Shown here piece after piece: positions 35,236 to 46,103 of a DNA stretch of 64,000 bases. The position numbers and the translations under genes were made by a program. Each line of letters begins with the position of its first letter. Position 1 is the first letter of the stretch. The notes beneath the pieces are model-generated. The model saw only the letters and a program-made list of their open reading frames with translations, made no database searches and was not told the origin of the DNA. The stretch is from Epiperipatus broadwayi (taxonomy: Eukaryota; Onychophora; Udeonychophora; Euonychophora; Peripatidae): contig JAQFVV010000568.1 in the NCBI GenBank assembly GCA_028023455.1, positions 62,001 through 126,000 of the forward strand, given 5' to 3'.

Positions 35236-35425
35236 ATAAGGGAGATGTTAATCTGGACTAACTGATGATTTCTGGCTTAGCATAAAATATGTATATTGGA
35301 GATTATTTATCTTTTTTACATGTGTGTGGTCATGTATATCCGTAGTATGAGATAGTGTGGATAGGAAAGGGACTTGAAAGTATGAGTTTAAATCCCCTAT
35401 ATTTATAATTTGACTATAAATTACA
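35236..35425 (+). mobile_element. SINE-like repeat, second copy
   Basis: This aligns with the reverse complement of 31955-32137: GGGAGATGxTAATxTGG, then GTGTGGTCATGTATATCCGTAG, then GAGTTTAAATCCCCTATATTTATAATT, which contains the box-B-like motif. It begins right after a (TA)n tract. With its partner it brackets the MITE and the unclassified 2.7-kb stretch as an inverted pair. Confidence 0.45.
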
Positions 35426-35984
35426 AAATAGTTGTTAATGTATATTTAAGAAGTTCATGTTTATTGAAGAGGAAGTCAAAGCATGATTTTTGTAGATTTG
35501 ATAGAGATTTTAACTGTTGAGATTTGTTTAGCTGTAAATTTGGTGTTGATGATGGATAGAAGGTTTTGTTATTGACTTTTGGATGCAATGATTTTATGAA
35601 ACTTCATGGAAAGTCCTCTTTGAATACTATAACCAACTGTCATATAATTGTATCACCAGTTTCTTATCATTGTAAGTTAACATAGTTTTGCCATGATCTC
35701 AGTTTCTAAACCTCAAGAGAAAAATTGAAGAAAGTTTAAATTTAAAGTTGTATTTAGCAGCACCCAAGACTTGACATTGCAGGGCTTTGTAATGATTTTT
35801 GTATTGATATTTTTATTTTGAAATGTAAGTATTTTGTAATGTTTAAGTTGTGATAGACCTTCTGGCATTTTTGCTACATTGTCTACTTAATATCCAGTTA
35901 TGGGATTTTTTTATCTATCCTAAATAATCAGGACTCAATGCAGTGGTTGTGTCCTGAGCTACATTTGCATATAAGAAATAGTTA

Positions 35985-36400
35985 TATAATGTGGGGATTA
36001 ATGTTGGTGTTTGGAAATACAGGTGACAACTCTGGATAGAACAAAGATATTTGTTTTACTATCTATGAACAACATTTTATATATTTTTATAGATAACAAT
36101 TACGTTTACAGTTGGCTAGTGTATTATTTATATTATATGGCAAGAGAATTGTTTATGATCAGGGTATTTCACTATCTCAGTATTATTTTTTACTATGATT
36201 GATAGATTTGCACTTCAGTATGACATCCAGATAATTGTTTGTATACTACACTGAGTTTGGCAGTGACTACATAGGTAATCTATTTTATAGTATACCTCAT
36301 TTACATCCAATCATAGGTCAGCTGTTAATTTTTGACAATTCTTTGTTCATTTTGGATTATGTTTGATTCATTTATTTTTCTACAGTGTTGTAGATGAACT
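35985..36400 (+). repeat. Diverged dispersed repeat, partner of 31235-31640
   Basis: The same direct orientation and landmark order as the copy 4.7 kb upstream. The reading frame that looks open in the upstream copy (31381-31572) is interrupted and shifted here, which argues against a conserved protein. Confidence 0.5.
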
Positions 36401-38241
36401 TTATGGTTTTATTCATGCTGATTTCTTGCTCCAACCTTATAGTCATTTTATTTTGTAATGATGAGGATGATAATGATGCATCTTACCATGCTTATTTTAT
36501 ATTGATGACCATTCCATACAGTTGCAATATATATTTTTATAAAAATCATTATTATCAATTTTTCATTTCACGTTTTTGGAAAAGTTCTTTAAATATTACT
36601 TAGGTTATTATCATTTATCTTTAGACTTTCTGTTTAATTTTTTATTTTTCTGAAGCTTTTAAACATTACTTACGTCATCTGCAAATTCTAGACAATTTAA
36701 ATAAGTTCTATTTATTGTTATGGTCTAAAGTTTTAACTTTAATTCACAAACTAAATATATATCATGTAAATCTGTTGTAAAATTTCTTTGTTATACACTC
36801 TTTTAAATATTCTTGTTTTTAGTTTCATTATGCAATTTAAACACTACTTTTGCATTTTGATTATTATTCATCAAATATGATATAATGTACTGGAAATGCA
36901 ATGCTTAACTACTGTTATAAATATGTGAAAATAATTAGAGAAATCATAACTTTGTAATAACAAAACCACTATTACATTTCTATAAATGAAAAAAATTCAT
37001 TAAAAAAACTTTCTAAAGCATATTTGATCCCTGCACAAGTCAGATAATTTTCTATTTACTTTATTTTAATAATAAAAAAGTAATAGTCAGTATTTCCTTT
37101 TTTATTGCTTCCGTGAAAGCAACTTTAAATACAGACTCAGTGAAACTATGTAATCATGTTCATTCAATTTATTATTGATAATTATATATTTATTTTAATT
37201 ATTGTTTGTACTGTACAATGTTCAATTATACTACTACATAAATAAGCACCTGTTTTATATATGTGTGTGTTTTAAAAACTGTACATTTGCAGTTTCATAA
37301 ACAATATATAGTCTATTCTAATAACTGTTAATTAACAAAACTGGGATAATAAATGCTACATACATTGAAAACAAGAGGACATTGGGAATAAAACATAGAG
37401 TCATTAACAGATCCACTCTATCACAATTTTATTGTCATGCATTAAATTTTGTGTGCAATATGAATTATTCCATTTTCCTATAAAAAAGCCAATTTGATAT
37501 TTGTGTCACTATTGTCACATATTTTTAGTCTCTATTTTATCATATTTTGCTCTGTAACTGATTTTACAATCAGAGCTATTACTCAAATCATGCAGAGATA
37601 TTTTGGGTTACTTGTTATAACTTTTATTGTTTGTTGTTTATCAAGATATTTATAATAGTACAACTGACATCACTTTTAAATAGATATTTATTATTCACCT
37701 TCAATTTCATAATCTACCTTTTCTTGTATAAATAATGAGATTTGATTTATATGTACTCAATTAATGAAGTATATACATTTTGGTGATTGAATTTAAAATA
37801 TTCAGATAACAAAATAAATGTAGTTAGTACAAACTAAAATTACTAATTAAATTAGGAAAGTTGTATCAAGACTAATAGAATTGATAATTAATCTATGACT
37901 TGAAACCATCCATTTGACTGAAATACTCCAGAAAAAACTAAAAAATAAATAAAGATATAAATTGTAGCAGTAAAATAAATCCTTTTTTTTTTTTTATACT
38001 TGAGACTAACTTTTGAAGCAGATGATGTGAAGATATGAAAAAATCAGCAGGGAACATTTTCCACCAGAATCTTGGTATACAAAAATTAGCAAGCCATCAA
38101 TGAACCTAAACATGTCAGCCCTTATTATGATTTTGTTGTGTATTCAGCTATAAAGCTGACTACCTACAATTGTCACAAAATTATTAATTACCCAAAACGT
38201 TAGTAAATAAGAATAAATATATTTCTTTACATATTACATAC
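36401..38241. other. AT-rich intergenic DNA
   Basis: No gene supported. A 69-codon open stretch at 36394-36603 is hydrophobic and motif-free. A T-homopolymer lies at 37984-37996. Confidence 0.5.
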
Positions 38242-38631
38242 ATTGTACCATTTATTTATATGGTACAAATATATTGGCATGATATTTAAAAGCTAAAAAA
38301 AAAGTAAATTTAATGATCTTTTAAAAGAAAAACATTTTTAGATTTTTTTCTGATTAGTATAATTTATTTTTTTTAAAATATACAATGAAAGTTAAAATTG
38401 TTGTTCATATTTTTATTTATTTAATTAAAAGTAAATATTGAAAAAAAACTAAGACACACAAATTACTAATGCAGATAAGCTAAAAGAAAAATATTTTAGC
38501 TAATTAAAGATGGCAGAATTATGCAAAAAAATAAAGAACTTTGTTGCTGAAAAATATAAAAGAATGCCCAAGATTATTGTGTACTTTTGACAAACTAAAG
38601 TTATATGCAAAAGTCTGAAAACTAAACTCGG

Positions 38632-38641
38632 AGTATAAAAA
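38632..38641 (+). promoter_or_regulatory. TATA-like motif in U3
   Basis: GTATAAAAAG in a context (GAGTATAAAAAGGAAGA) closely matched in U1 and U2 (GAGTATAAAAGGCAGA on the - strand at about 47060-47070 and 49131-49140). Its conservation in copies that are otherwise 30 percent diverged favours a promoter. It would drive transcription towards the splice-site palindrome about 285 bp downstream. Confidence 0.45.
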
Positions 38642-38917
38642 GGAAGAGACCAGTTAGATCAATGTCTTTTTTCACCAGTATTTCTTTTGGTTGGTCCTGG
38701 ATAACAAAAATATGTCCAGGACCACTCTACACTAAAATAATTCTGCATGCTGGAGTGGCCGAAGCTTTTGCTGACAACATTCATGGGTGAAGATACCAGA
38801 AAGGCTTTCATGACTAGCCATTAGGACAGAACAAGATCAACTTATAACTGATGGCCATGAGTGCATTCAAACTCATTAAAAATTATGTGTAGTAATCTAC
38901 AATTGTCATGAGCTTGC

Positions 38918-38935
38918 TAACTTACCGGTAAGTTA
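38918..38935. promoter_or_regulatory. 18-bp palindrome with a splice donor on each strand (U3)
   Basis: TAACTTACCGGTAAGTTA is perfectly self-complementary. Each strand reads CCG then GTAAGTT, a consensus 5' splice site. The inner 16 bp is identical in U1 (46782-46797) and U2 (48850-48865). Confidence 0.7.
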
Positions 38936-39608
38936 AGATTAACTTTTTTCGATTGTGACTTAGAGATTACAAACTCTTAAAAAATAAGTGTAAAATAATC
39001 CCAATAGAGACTGTAATTTTATTATACAAGAAACTCTTGTTTACCCAAGAACTTTGATTGGTTAACTGTTTTTTTACTAATGGAATTTATGTATTGATTA
39101 TTGTGTGTAATTTCCAATTTTATTTAATTATTACTTTATCTTTAAACATGTTGATTTGTTAGAATAAAAATATTTATTTCTAATGTGAACTTTTCATTGT
39201 GCATTATTAATAATGGTTATTAAATTTATTAATATTAGTTTAGTAAGATTTGAAAATATAATTTGCCTTTGCTATTATGTGTTGACTAAGCCCAGTAATA
39301 ATAATAGCTAGAAAATAATCTTAGTAATGGTAAAATATACCGATTCATTTACATTTTTATTTTTAATTTTCGATACACAATGTGACAGAATTCAGCAGAT
39401 TCTTATATGAATTCTGGTGCCCTTATAAAAGAAATAAAAGCTGATTCCATCGATAGCATAAATCGTAACAATTACTAGGTAGAATTGATCAGGAAATATA
39501 GTTATGTTTTTAGAATCAGGAATGAAACTTTATTCTTTTCCATAACTTGACCAACTCACACAGTTTATGTGTAACAGAGACCTAGTCACACAAGCAAAAC
39601 GTTCCAAT

Positions 39609-40137
39609 ATACACCAATTATGATTAAATTAAATAGCATTCATTACTTCCTTTATACAGACATTAACAATTAGTCTTTGCTTTAAAGTTCTAAACCTTTA
39701 ATGCTATAATTTCCACCAAGCAAACAAATATTGTCACTGCAATAGTCATGGGCTTAAGTGAATACTAAAACATTATACTCACAGTTCTTAAAACACAATC
39801 CTCATTGGGCCTCTTTAGGTGTACACAAATAATAGAAGACTTGTGAGATCTATACACATTTTCTCTAGAAAGCTATCTTTCACCTTCAGAGGCACAGGCA
39901 CTGGGGCACTTCCATCATTGCAGATAAGTCTAGAGCCAATTTTCCCTCAACCTTTCACAAAGATCCTTATGACAGCAACAAACAACAGCACATGATGAGT
40001 GGAGAAAAGCTGATGAAGCATGCTCTTTTTTATGCACACTATTTATACTGTTTTCTCCTTGCTTGATATTGCTAAGTTTATTTGTTAAACAATGCTTTTC
40101 CATTAAGGCCAACATATATAACATGCTTCCATGAGTG
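39609..40137. other. AT-rich intergenic DNA
   Basis: Between U3 and the left LTR of the old Gypsy element. The stretch 39880-40060 is of mixed composition but shows no motif. A 64-codon - strand ORF at 39930-40124 has no recognisable feature. Confidence 0.45.
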
Positions 40138-40781
40138 TGTTAATAATGACTAATGGTTAATATTAAAACAAATTTTAATTATACAATTTCTTAAATTTTT
40201 AGCTATATACATATATACAATTATTACATCAATGGGTCTGAGAGCATAATAAATAATAATAAAGATCAATATGACCTTTAAGGGATCTTAACTGACTTGT
40301 CATGTTTAGAGGCCAGTTTTCCGAACTTGAAGTCACTGTGGTAAAAGAAACATTCTGCATTTTTCATACTTGAAGTCACTGTGGAAGAGGAAACATTCCG
40401 CTAGAATTTATATTCATCTACACAGATGGATCTTCTTGAAGTCTTTTTTGATAGCTTAGTATTGAGGCAGTTCATTGTTTTCAAATCCAAGCAACGATTG
40501 CCTGGTACATTGCACAACTGCTCATATGATTATTTGTTTATGCTTCATATAGGCAATTAATTATTATCTTTGCCTTTAAATAATTAGTTATTTTTATAGA
40601 TCATTTATCTAAAAATAATCTACTCACATTCCTTTAAAGACATTTCAACTGTTTATTTTTAGCATTTAACTTTTTTATCTAATTTAACTCTAACTTTTAT
40701 TGTTCTACTTTAAAAGTATTTCTTTTTAAAAGTTTTTTAATATTTTACTCTTAACTTTTTTTTCTCTAAATTTTCTCCATG
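40138..40781 (-). repeat. 3' LTR of the old Gypsy element
   Basis: Starts TGTTAATAATGACTAATGG, matching TGCTAATAATGACTAATGG at 42625, and the two stay alignable to about 40781. It contains a 43-bp tandem duplication (40325-40401, ACTTGAAGTCACTGTGG twice) that is absent from the other LTR, so that expansion or loss happened after insertion. Confidence 0.75.
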
Positions 40782-40802
40782 TATGACATTACTTCATCCA
40801 AG

Positions 40803-40835
40803 TTCAGAAATGAGGTTTTAATTTCTGAACTTAAT
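40803..40835. repeat. Perfect 12-bp hairpin
   Basis: AAGTTCAGAAAT, a 9-nt loop, then ATTTCTGAACTT, just inside the left LTR of the old Gypsy element. It may be a local palindromic duplication; no function can be read from it. Confidence 0.6.
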
Positions 40836-40899
40836 ATAAGTTATTGGATAATATGTTTTTTTAACTTTCTTTTAGCATGCTGATATACATTATGTTTTA

Positions 40900-41229
40900 A
40901 CTCACTAGGTGAACCAGAGATGTAGATGTTTGAGTATCACCATAATTATTTCTATACTCCCTCAGGTCTGCTCTAATATCTGACCACCAGACATAACTAA
41001 GCTCTAGCACATTTTCTCTGCCAATGTCACTTTGACTATTCTGCAGCCACTTTACTATATTCTGCCTATCCTTGTCTGGAATCAGTACACAATCATTTTC
41101 ACAATGCAGCCTTTGCATACTGACAGTTGTTATTTTGGGCATTCCACAATTCTTTATAAAGGAAAGTGGGATGTTGATTAGGCCAACATTCACAAATCTG
41201 CTTCCTAATCCATTTGTAGCTACTGTCAT
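40900..41229 (-). pseudogene. Gypsy integrase zinc-domain relic
   Basis: On the - strand the phrase VLELSYVWWSDIRADLREY matches the region between the His pair and Cys pair of the Gypsy integrase zinc-binding domain, where SYxWWPxIxxDIE is typical. The preceding text (about 80 residues) is open but only loosely like pol spacer sequence. The catalytic core of integrase is not visible downstream. Confidence 0.55.
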
Positions 41230-41299
41230 CAGCTGTCCAGTGAGCTACCACTTTGATTTTTACTCTCTTTTTAGTTAATTTCTTTTTTCTTCTGGTCAT

Positions 41300-41720
41300 T
41301 CTGCATCTTCTCTGGCCTGCTTTTGTTACCTTCTGACTGCTGGAAATATTTTTTGTCTTTGAATATATTTATTTTTTTAGAGAATGTTATTTTAACTCCT
41401 ATTTTGATAAACAAGTTTAGACCTAGTATACATTTTATGGGGGCATGTACTATGTATAGTGGTAGTATGATAATTTTGCTCTGATGTTTATGCATTACCG
41501 CTTGAACAACTCTCTTTATTCTAATGGCATTACCATTTATATCTTGCACCTTTTGACAGCTTTTTGCATAATGGATCTTTTCTTAATTTTGGAAGTCACA
41601 GTATACCAATCATGCATTGACATTAATGATATCCCACAGCAACTATTAATATCCATGGAGATAGGTTGATCACATATTTTAATTTTGACCACTGTAATAT
41701 TCTTCTCAATTCTTGCCATC
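41300..41720 (-). pseudogene. Gypsy aspartic protease relic
   Basis: Two frames on the - strand supply protease blocks: ISMDINSCCGISLMS, where the catalytic Asp-Ser-Gly is degraded to Asp-Ile-Asn-Ser, and DINGNAIRIKRVVQAV followed by LPLYIV and CILGLNLFIKIG, the C-terminal half. The 52834 Gypsy element has the same order (DSGS, DVNGNALKI, LPLYIV, IVGREWF). The catalytic triad is damaged. Confidence 0.65.
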
Positions 41721-41799
41721 TTTTTAATATTAGTCAAGTGCTTTTCTCAATTCGTTGTATGATTACTATATTAGTATCATTTCTATCTACACTGAAGTC

Positions 41800-42190
41800 T
41801 TTTTTGCACAGTTTTTCCAAGTACCTTCTTTTCTTACACTTTTTGCAGCACCTTCTTTCATAATAAAAAATTCTGGCTTTGTGGCTCTTTTTGCCACATC
41901 AGAAATGTATACACTCAGTTTCACTGTTAACCGTATTTTCATTATCATCTGGCCATTTTTTGCTTATTGTTTTACAATCATCAGTTTGTGATTTATTGTT
42001 GCTTTTGAACTCAGCAAATTTATGAAATTATTTGAGCAGGAGTTCATGGGCTATACCCTGTTTTATAGCTTCAGTATAATCTAAATTGGTCATGGCCAAC
42101 AGTTGTTGCTGCAAATTATCATTGCACATATCCATAAGCAATTGTTAGAGCAGGGCTTACCATAGACACAATTTATTGCTCAATTACATA
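41800..42190 (-). pseudogene. Gypsy gag C-terminal relic with zinc knuckles
   Basis: On the - strand NLQQQLLAMTNLDYTEAIKQ and GIAHELL match the C-terminal alpha-helical part of Gypsy gag. They are followed by CGKKSHKARIF, a degraded CCHC knuckle, and CKKCKKRRYLEKLC, a second knuckle with the His lost. Gag packages the element RNA; here stops and substitutions abolish it. Confidence 0.6.
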
Positions 42191-42624
42191 ATGCAATGTC
42201 ATAATCTTGAATAGTTTCTGGCACAAAATTGCAGTCTGATTATATGTCTCGAAGGTTGGGATTAAAATGGCTTGCCAAATGTTGTTTAATGTGATTGTAG
42301 GAACATTCCACAGAAGTTAATGGTTCTGTAAGCCTGTTTACTATCTCAATAAATCATTTCCCCTCAAAGCAAATAATGAGGAAATCCTATACTTATTATC
42401 TTTAACTTTATTGATAAATATGTATTTCTCTACATGTTGAACATACAGTGACCAACTACTTGCCTCACTGACATCAAATTGCATTGATTCAACTGTTACC
42501 CAATTCAACCATTTCTTTACTTAATGATCTGAATTAAGACTGCAACTGTTCCAAATTGCTATGTCTAGCTGTTAGAGAATACACATCCATGAGTGCCAAT
42601 ATTTTTAACACACTTCCACAAGTG

Positions 42625-43259
42625 TGCTAATAATGACTAATGGTTAATATTAAAGTAAATTTTAATTATACAATCCCTTAAATGTATAGCTACTTACATA
42701 TATACAATTATTATATCAATGGGCCCAAAGGCATAATAAATAATAATAAAGATCAATACAACTGTTAAGGTGTCCTAACTGACTCTTGTCACATTTGGAG
42801 GCTAATTCTCTGCACTTGAACTCACTGTGGAAAAGAAAACATTCTGCTCAAATATATATCCACCTACACAGATGAATCTCCAAGAATAAACTGAACTCTT
42901 TTTCTATAAGTTATTACTGAGGCAGTTCATTGTTTTCAAATACCACCAATGATTGGCTGGTATGCTGCACATCTGCTCAGGTGAATATTTCCTTATACTT
43001 CATAAAGGCAATTAATTATTATTTTTGCCATTAATTAATTAGTTATTTTTATAAATTGTCATTTATCTAAAAAAAATGTACTTGCATATCTTTAAACAAC
43101 ATTTCAGCTGCACTAATTATTTCATTGTTTATTTTTAGGATTTAATCTTTTTTATCTAATTAAGCTATAACTTTAATTTTTATATTTTAAAACATTGTCT
43201 CCTTAAAAGTTCTTTAATACTTTTACTTATAACTTTTTTCTCTTTAAATGTTTCTATAG
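42625..43259 (-). repeat. 5' LTR of the old Gypsy element
   Basis: Partner of 40138-40781. Landmarks are TGCTAATAATGACTAATGG at the start, ATAATAAATAATAATAAAGATCAATA in the first third, and CTCACTGTGG once instead of twice. The right border is approximate. Confidence 0.7.
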
Positions 43260-43477
43260 GTATATATGTCTATGTTAAGAAAATATGAACATACACATAC
43301 GTAACATATATCATTACAAAAATTTATATCATTCCAATGTAAAAGTAAACCCATTTTGCTATGCATCTTTACAATGCCGATAAGGTTCTGACTTCTAATT
43401 ATGTTCGTTCTCATTCCACTGTAATTAACTTTAAATATTTATTCCATTTGTTTTCTTGTAAAATAGTTTAATGGTTT
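43260..43477. other. AT-rich spacer
   Basis: Unique A/T DNA between the old Gypsy LTR and the tandem duplication at the LINE 5' junction. Confidence 0.5.
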
Positions 43478-43647
43478 GATTTTAACAATATAATTTTCTT
43501 GATATTTTAAATCCAGGAGTTTATCTGGTTTTCAAAATATTCATTTGCGAGAGTGCATGTGCGATTTTAACAATATAATTTTCTTGATATTTTAAATCCA
43601 GGAGTTTATCTGGTTTTCAAAATATTCATTTGCGAGAGTGCATGTGC
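43478..43647. repeat. Perfect 85-bp tandem duplication across the LINE 5' junction
   Basis: 43478-43562 and 43563-43647 are identical 85-mers starting GATTTTAACAATATAATTTT and ending GAGAGTGCATGTGC. Each contains AAAATATTCATTTGC, the 15-bp sequence that recurs at the 3' end of the LINE (52350-52364). The duplicated block therefore holds target flank, TSD and the first 14 bp of the LINE. Confidence 0.92.
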
Positions 43648-43670
43648 ACTAAGCTGTTAAGTTTCAGAAG

Positions 43671-45420
43671 TTGATGAAACGTTATATTGTATTTACCCCG
43701 GCACAATTTGCCAATGGAAAAAAAAGCAAGAAGAACCATGAGGATAAGGTGAGTGAGTTAAAAGATAATCTGTATATACCAAACAAAAAATCCAATGTTA
43801 GCATGACAGAAAATGGTGGCTCAAATATTCAGCAGCCTTCTACTAATGCTAACAATATTAAGCTAAAATTAAGAAAAGTAATTAGTAACCCTGATTAATA
43901 AGCAACTCTGAGTTAATACTTAACAAAATAGTGTAGATATGAAAATAATTTCTAAAAAATCAAGATATGCTACCTCATCCATTAATGAGAGTGCTGGTCT
44001 CCCAGAGTTTACAAACTTAAATGGTAACATTGAAGCTTGTCAAGACACTGATTGGAATGCCATCTCTCAGAATAAAAAACCCGATAGCCTCAACAATGAT
44101 ATTCAACCTCAAACTTTGATTAATGAAAATCAACCTGACAGCCAATATGAAACCAGAAATAACACAAAGATTTTAGATGATAAAATAGAATCAAATAAAT
44201 AAGCTTAAAATATTAACAAACTGACATAATTTGCCAAGCTAAATAATATTTTATCACCCACTCAAATATTATCGTGCCTACCTTCAAAAACATTCATCAA
44301 ATTAAACTCTTATTGGACAAAATTTTTTATTAACTGTGTGTCCCCTAATAGTTTGATTATACAAACTAATGACAAAAACAGTGAGCATATTTTAGAGAAG
44401 CCTGATTTAAATGAATATCTAATCTTGTTGAGTAATAATGGTTTAATTACAAACTATTAAACACTCTGCATTCTTCTTAGCAAGATGCTTTATTTCTATC
44501 AAATATTGTAACAAGGCACAGAAAGAACTTGCAGAGAGTCTAATAAAAGAGATACAGGGTCATAAGATGTATTACATATAAAAAGATCCTAATCCTTTAG
44601 CATTCAGTAGAGTTTTACACACTCTCCCTAGCTTTAACATTGAGTTCTTTAAAACCCAGCTAAACAATTATGCCGATGTAATTACATTGGAAAGAGAGAT
44701 GACCCTGGTTTCTCTTTCCAAATTCCTTCAAACTCATGGAAAGTTGTCCTTGAGCTGAAAAAGATATTGTGAAAGATCAAATATCAGATAGGTTGTTCCA
44801 AGATCAAATACCAATTGCTATTATTTTGAAAGGGAGATCCTCTGTGCTTTTAATGCAACAGAGTTGGTCATATAGCTGTATTGTGTGTTACTGGGAATTG
44901 TGCAAAATGCAATAAGTTTGATAGAAACAATCCTTTGTGAGGAAGTAATAACCTTAAAACCTGGGCAGACATTGTAGATAGTAATATTAATAAAACTATT
45001 GATAATGATTTTTGTGATGTTAATGATCTTGGTGACAGTCCAAGCCAATCTTCTGAGCCGACTGAAGTATCATCATATGTAAATAGTTATGTTCCGGAGG
45101 TTGATGAGGTTTGCCCCAGTGAGACTGAGTGTGTTTCCAACAATGCAAATTCTGATGTAAATATCGGTGATGGAATAGATATCAGTAGTGATATTGTTAC
45201 TGAATGTGTTCATAGCACTACTATTTATAGAATAAATACAGAAGAAGGAGTTGAACTCAATTCCAATGATATTAAGAATAACCCTATGATGCTAAACCAG
45301 TTTGGTAGTAACTATGAGTTTAATATTGAAATTGATTATCATAAGGATACAGATGAAATGATTAATGAAACTATAAATGATATTTTTGTGGATAAAGGAT
45401 CAATTAATTCTAGTAATTAA
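43671..45420 (+). pseudogene. LINE ORF1 (RNA-binding protein), broken
   Basis: Open pieces at 43671-43898 (75 residues, Lys/Ser/Asn-rich), 43939-44202 (87 residues), and 44941-45420 (acidic Asp/Glu/Ser-rich tail ending at TAA). Between them, at about 44847-44888, a CCHC knuckle can be read with the spacing C-x2-C-x4-H-x4-C around CNRVGHIAVLC, but a TAA stop stands inside its first Cys pair. ORF1 proteins bind LINE RNA. At least five stops or frame changes make this copy inactive. The order basic N-terminus, zinc knuckle, acidic tail is typical of Tx1-group ORF1. Confidence 0.7.
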
Positions 45421-46103
45421 CAACAAATCCCTCAATATATTAACTCTTAATATTAAAGGTTTAAATAGCTCAAGTAACATTGATAAAATTGTTGACTATT
45501 TATCTAAAGAAAAATATGAAATTGTAATTTTAACCGAGTCTAAAATTAATCATAATACACCCAGTTATATTATCGATCAATAATCTCAACAGAATATTTT
45601 ACTTTTTAAACCTAGTGATAGACCGGCCCCAGGTGCAGCTGTTTTAATATATATGCATTCTGAGATTGAAAGAATTCAGTTATTGTCTTTACAAACTATA
45701 TTGTGCTTTCCTTTGTTTATCACGGTGACTTGCACTATCTGATTGCTGCATACTCTGTAGCTAAGGGTAATGATCTTGTAAATGTAATCCATAATGTTCA
45801 GAATAGATTTTTACAAAAACCAGGGATTATAATACTGGGTAGTGACCTTAATTGTACATTGTAATCTCTTCCTAGTGCATTACAAGATAAAAATGAATGA
45901 AATTTCACTGTATCCATTGCATAAAAAATATCTGGATCATGCATATACTTTCTTCAATAGCAGATTCTCTTCTCTTATAGACCTATTCTTTGTGTCTGGG
46001 CATAAGCTCAATGAGTCAAAGATAAATACATCACTGGTTGGTTTTTCAGATCACCTCTGTGTAAAGTTTGTACTTGATAATTATAGGCAAATCAAAAATC
46101 AAT
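45377..46103 (+). pseudogene. LINE ORF2 endonuclease domain, broken
   Basis: Starts with INNKSLNILTLNIKGL (the Asn motif of the endonuclease fold), then IVILTESKIN, where the catalytic Glu is in TES rather than QET. After stops and frameshifts the domain resumes at 45842 with LIDLFFVSGHKL and GFSDHLCVKF (the SDH motif). It overlaps the end of ORF1 by about 40 bp. The coding sequence runs into KNQY at 46100-46105, directly where the U composite is inserted. Confidence 0.75.

Larger units (their letters stand above)
38242..39608 (-). mobile_element. U-family repeat, solitary copy U3
   Basis: Read on the - strand, this 1.37-kb unit aligns end to end with U1 and U2 at roughly 70 percent identity by eye. 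Shared blocks include the terminal hairpins, GTATAAAA (38632-38639), GACCACTCTAC, GCTTTxGCTGACA, AAGATCAACTxAT and AATTAAAGATGGCAGAATTATGC. The ends are ATTGTACC (38242) and GTTCCAAT (39608), short inverted termini matching those of U1 and U2. ATAC directly flanks both sides (38238-38241 and 39609-39612) and may be a target-site duplication. A solitary copy with a TSD resembles a solo LTR, but the termini are not TG...CA. Confidence 0.8.
40138..43259 (-). mobile_element. Old Gypsy element with internal deletion
   Basis: Two direct repeats (40138-40781 and 42625-43259) flank about 1.84 kb that carries, on the - strand, decayed gag, protease and an integrase zinc-domain relic in the right order. 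Most of the RT and RNase H region is missing, so a large internal deletion has occurred. The LTRs differ at roughly one position in five to eight, so the insertion is much older than the element at 52834. Its ends are estimated from where LTR similarity begins and stops. No TSD was found. Confidence 0.75.
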
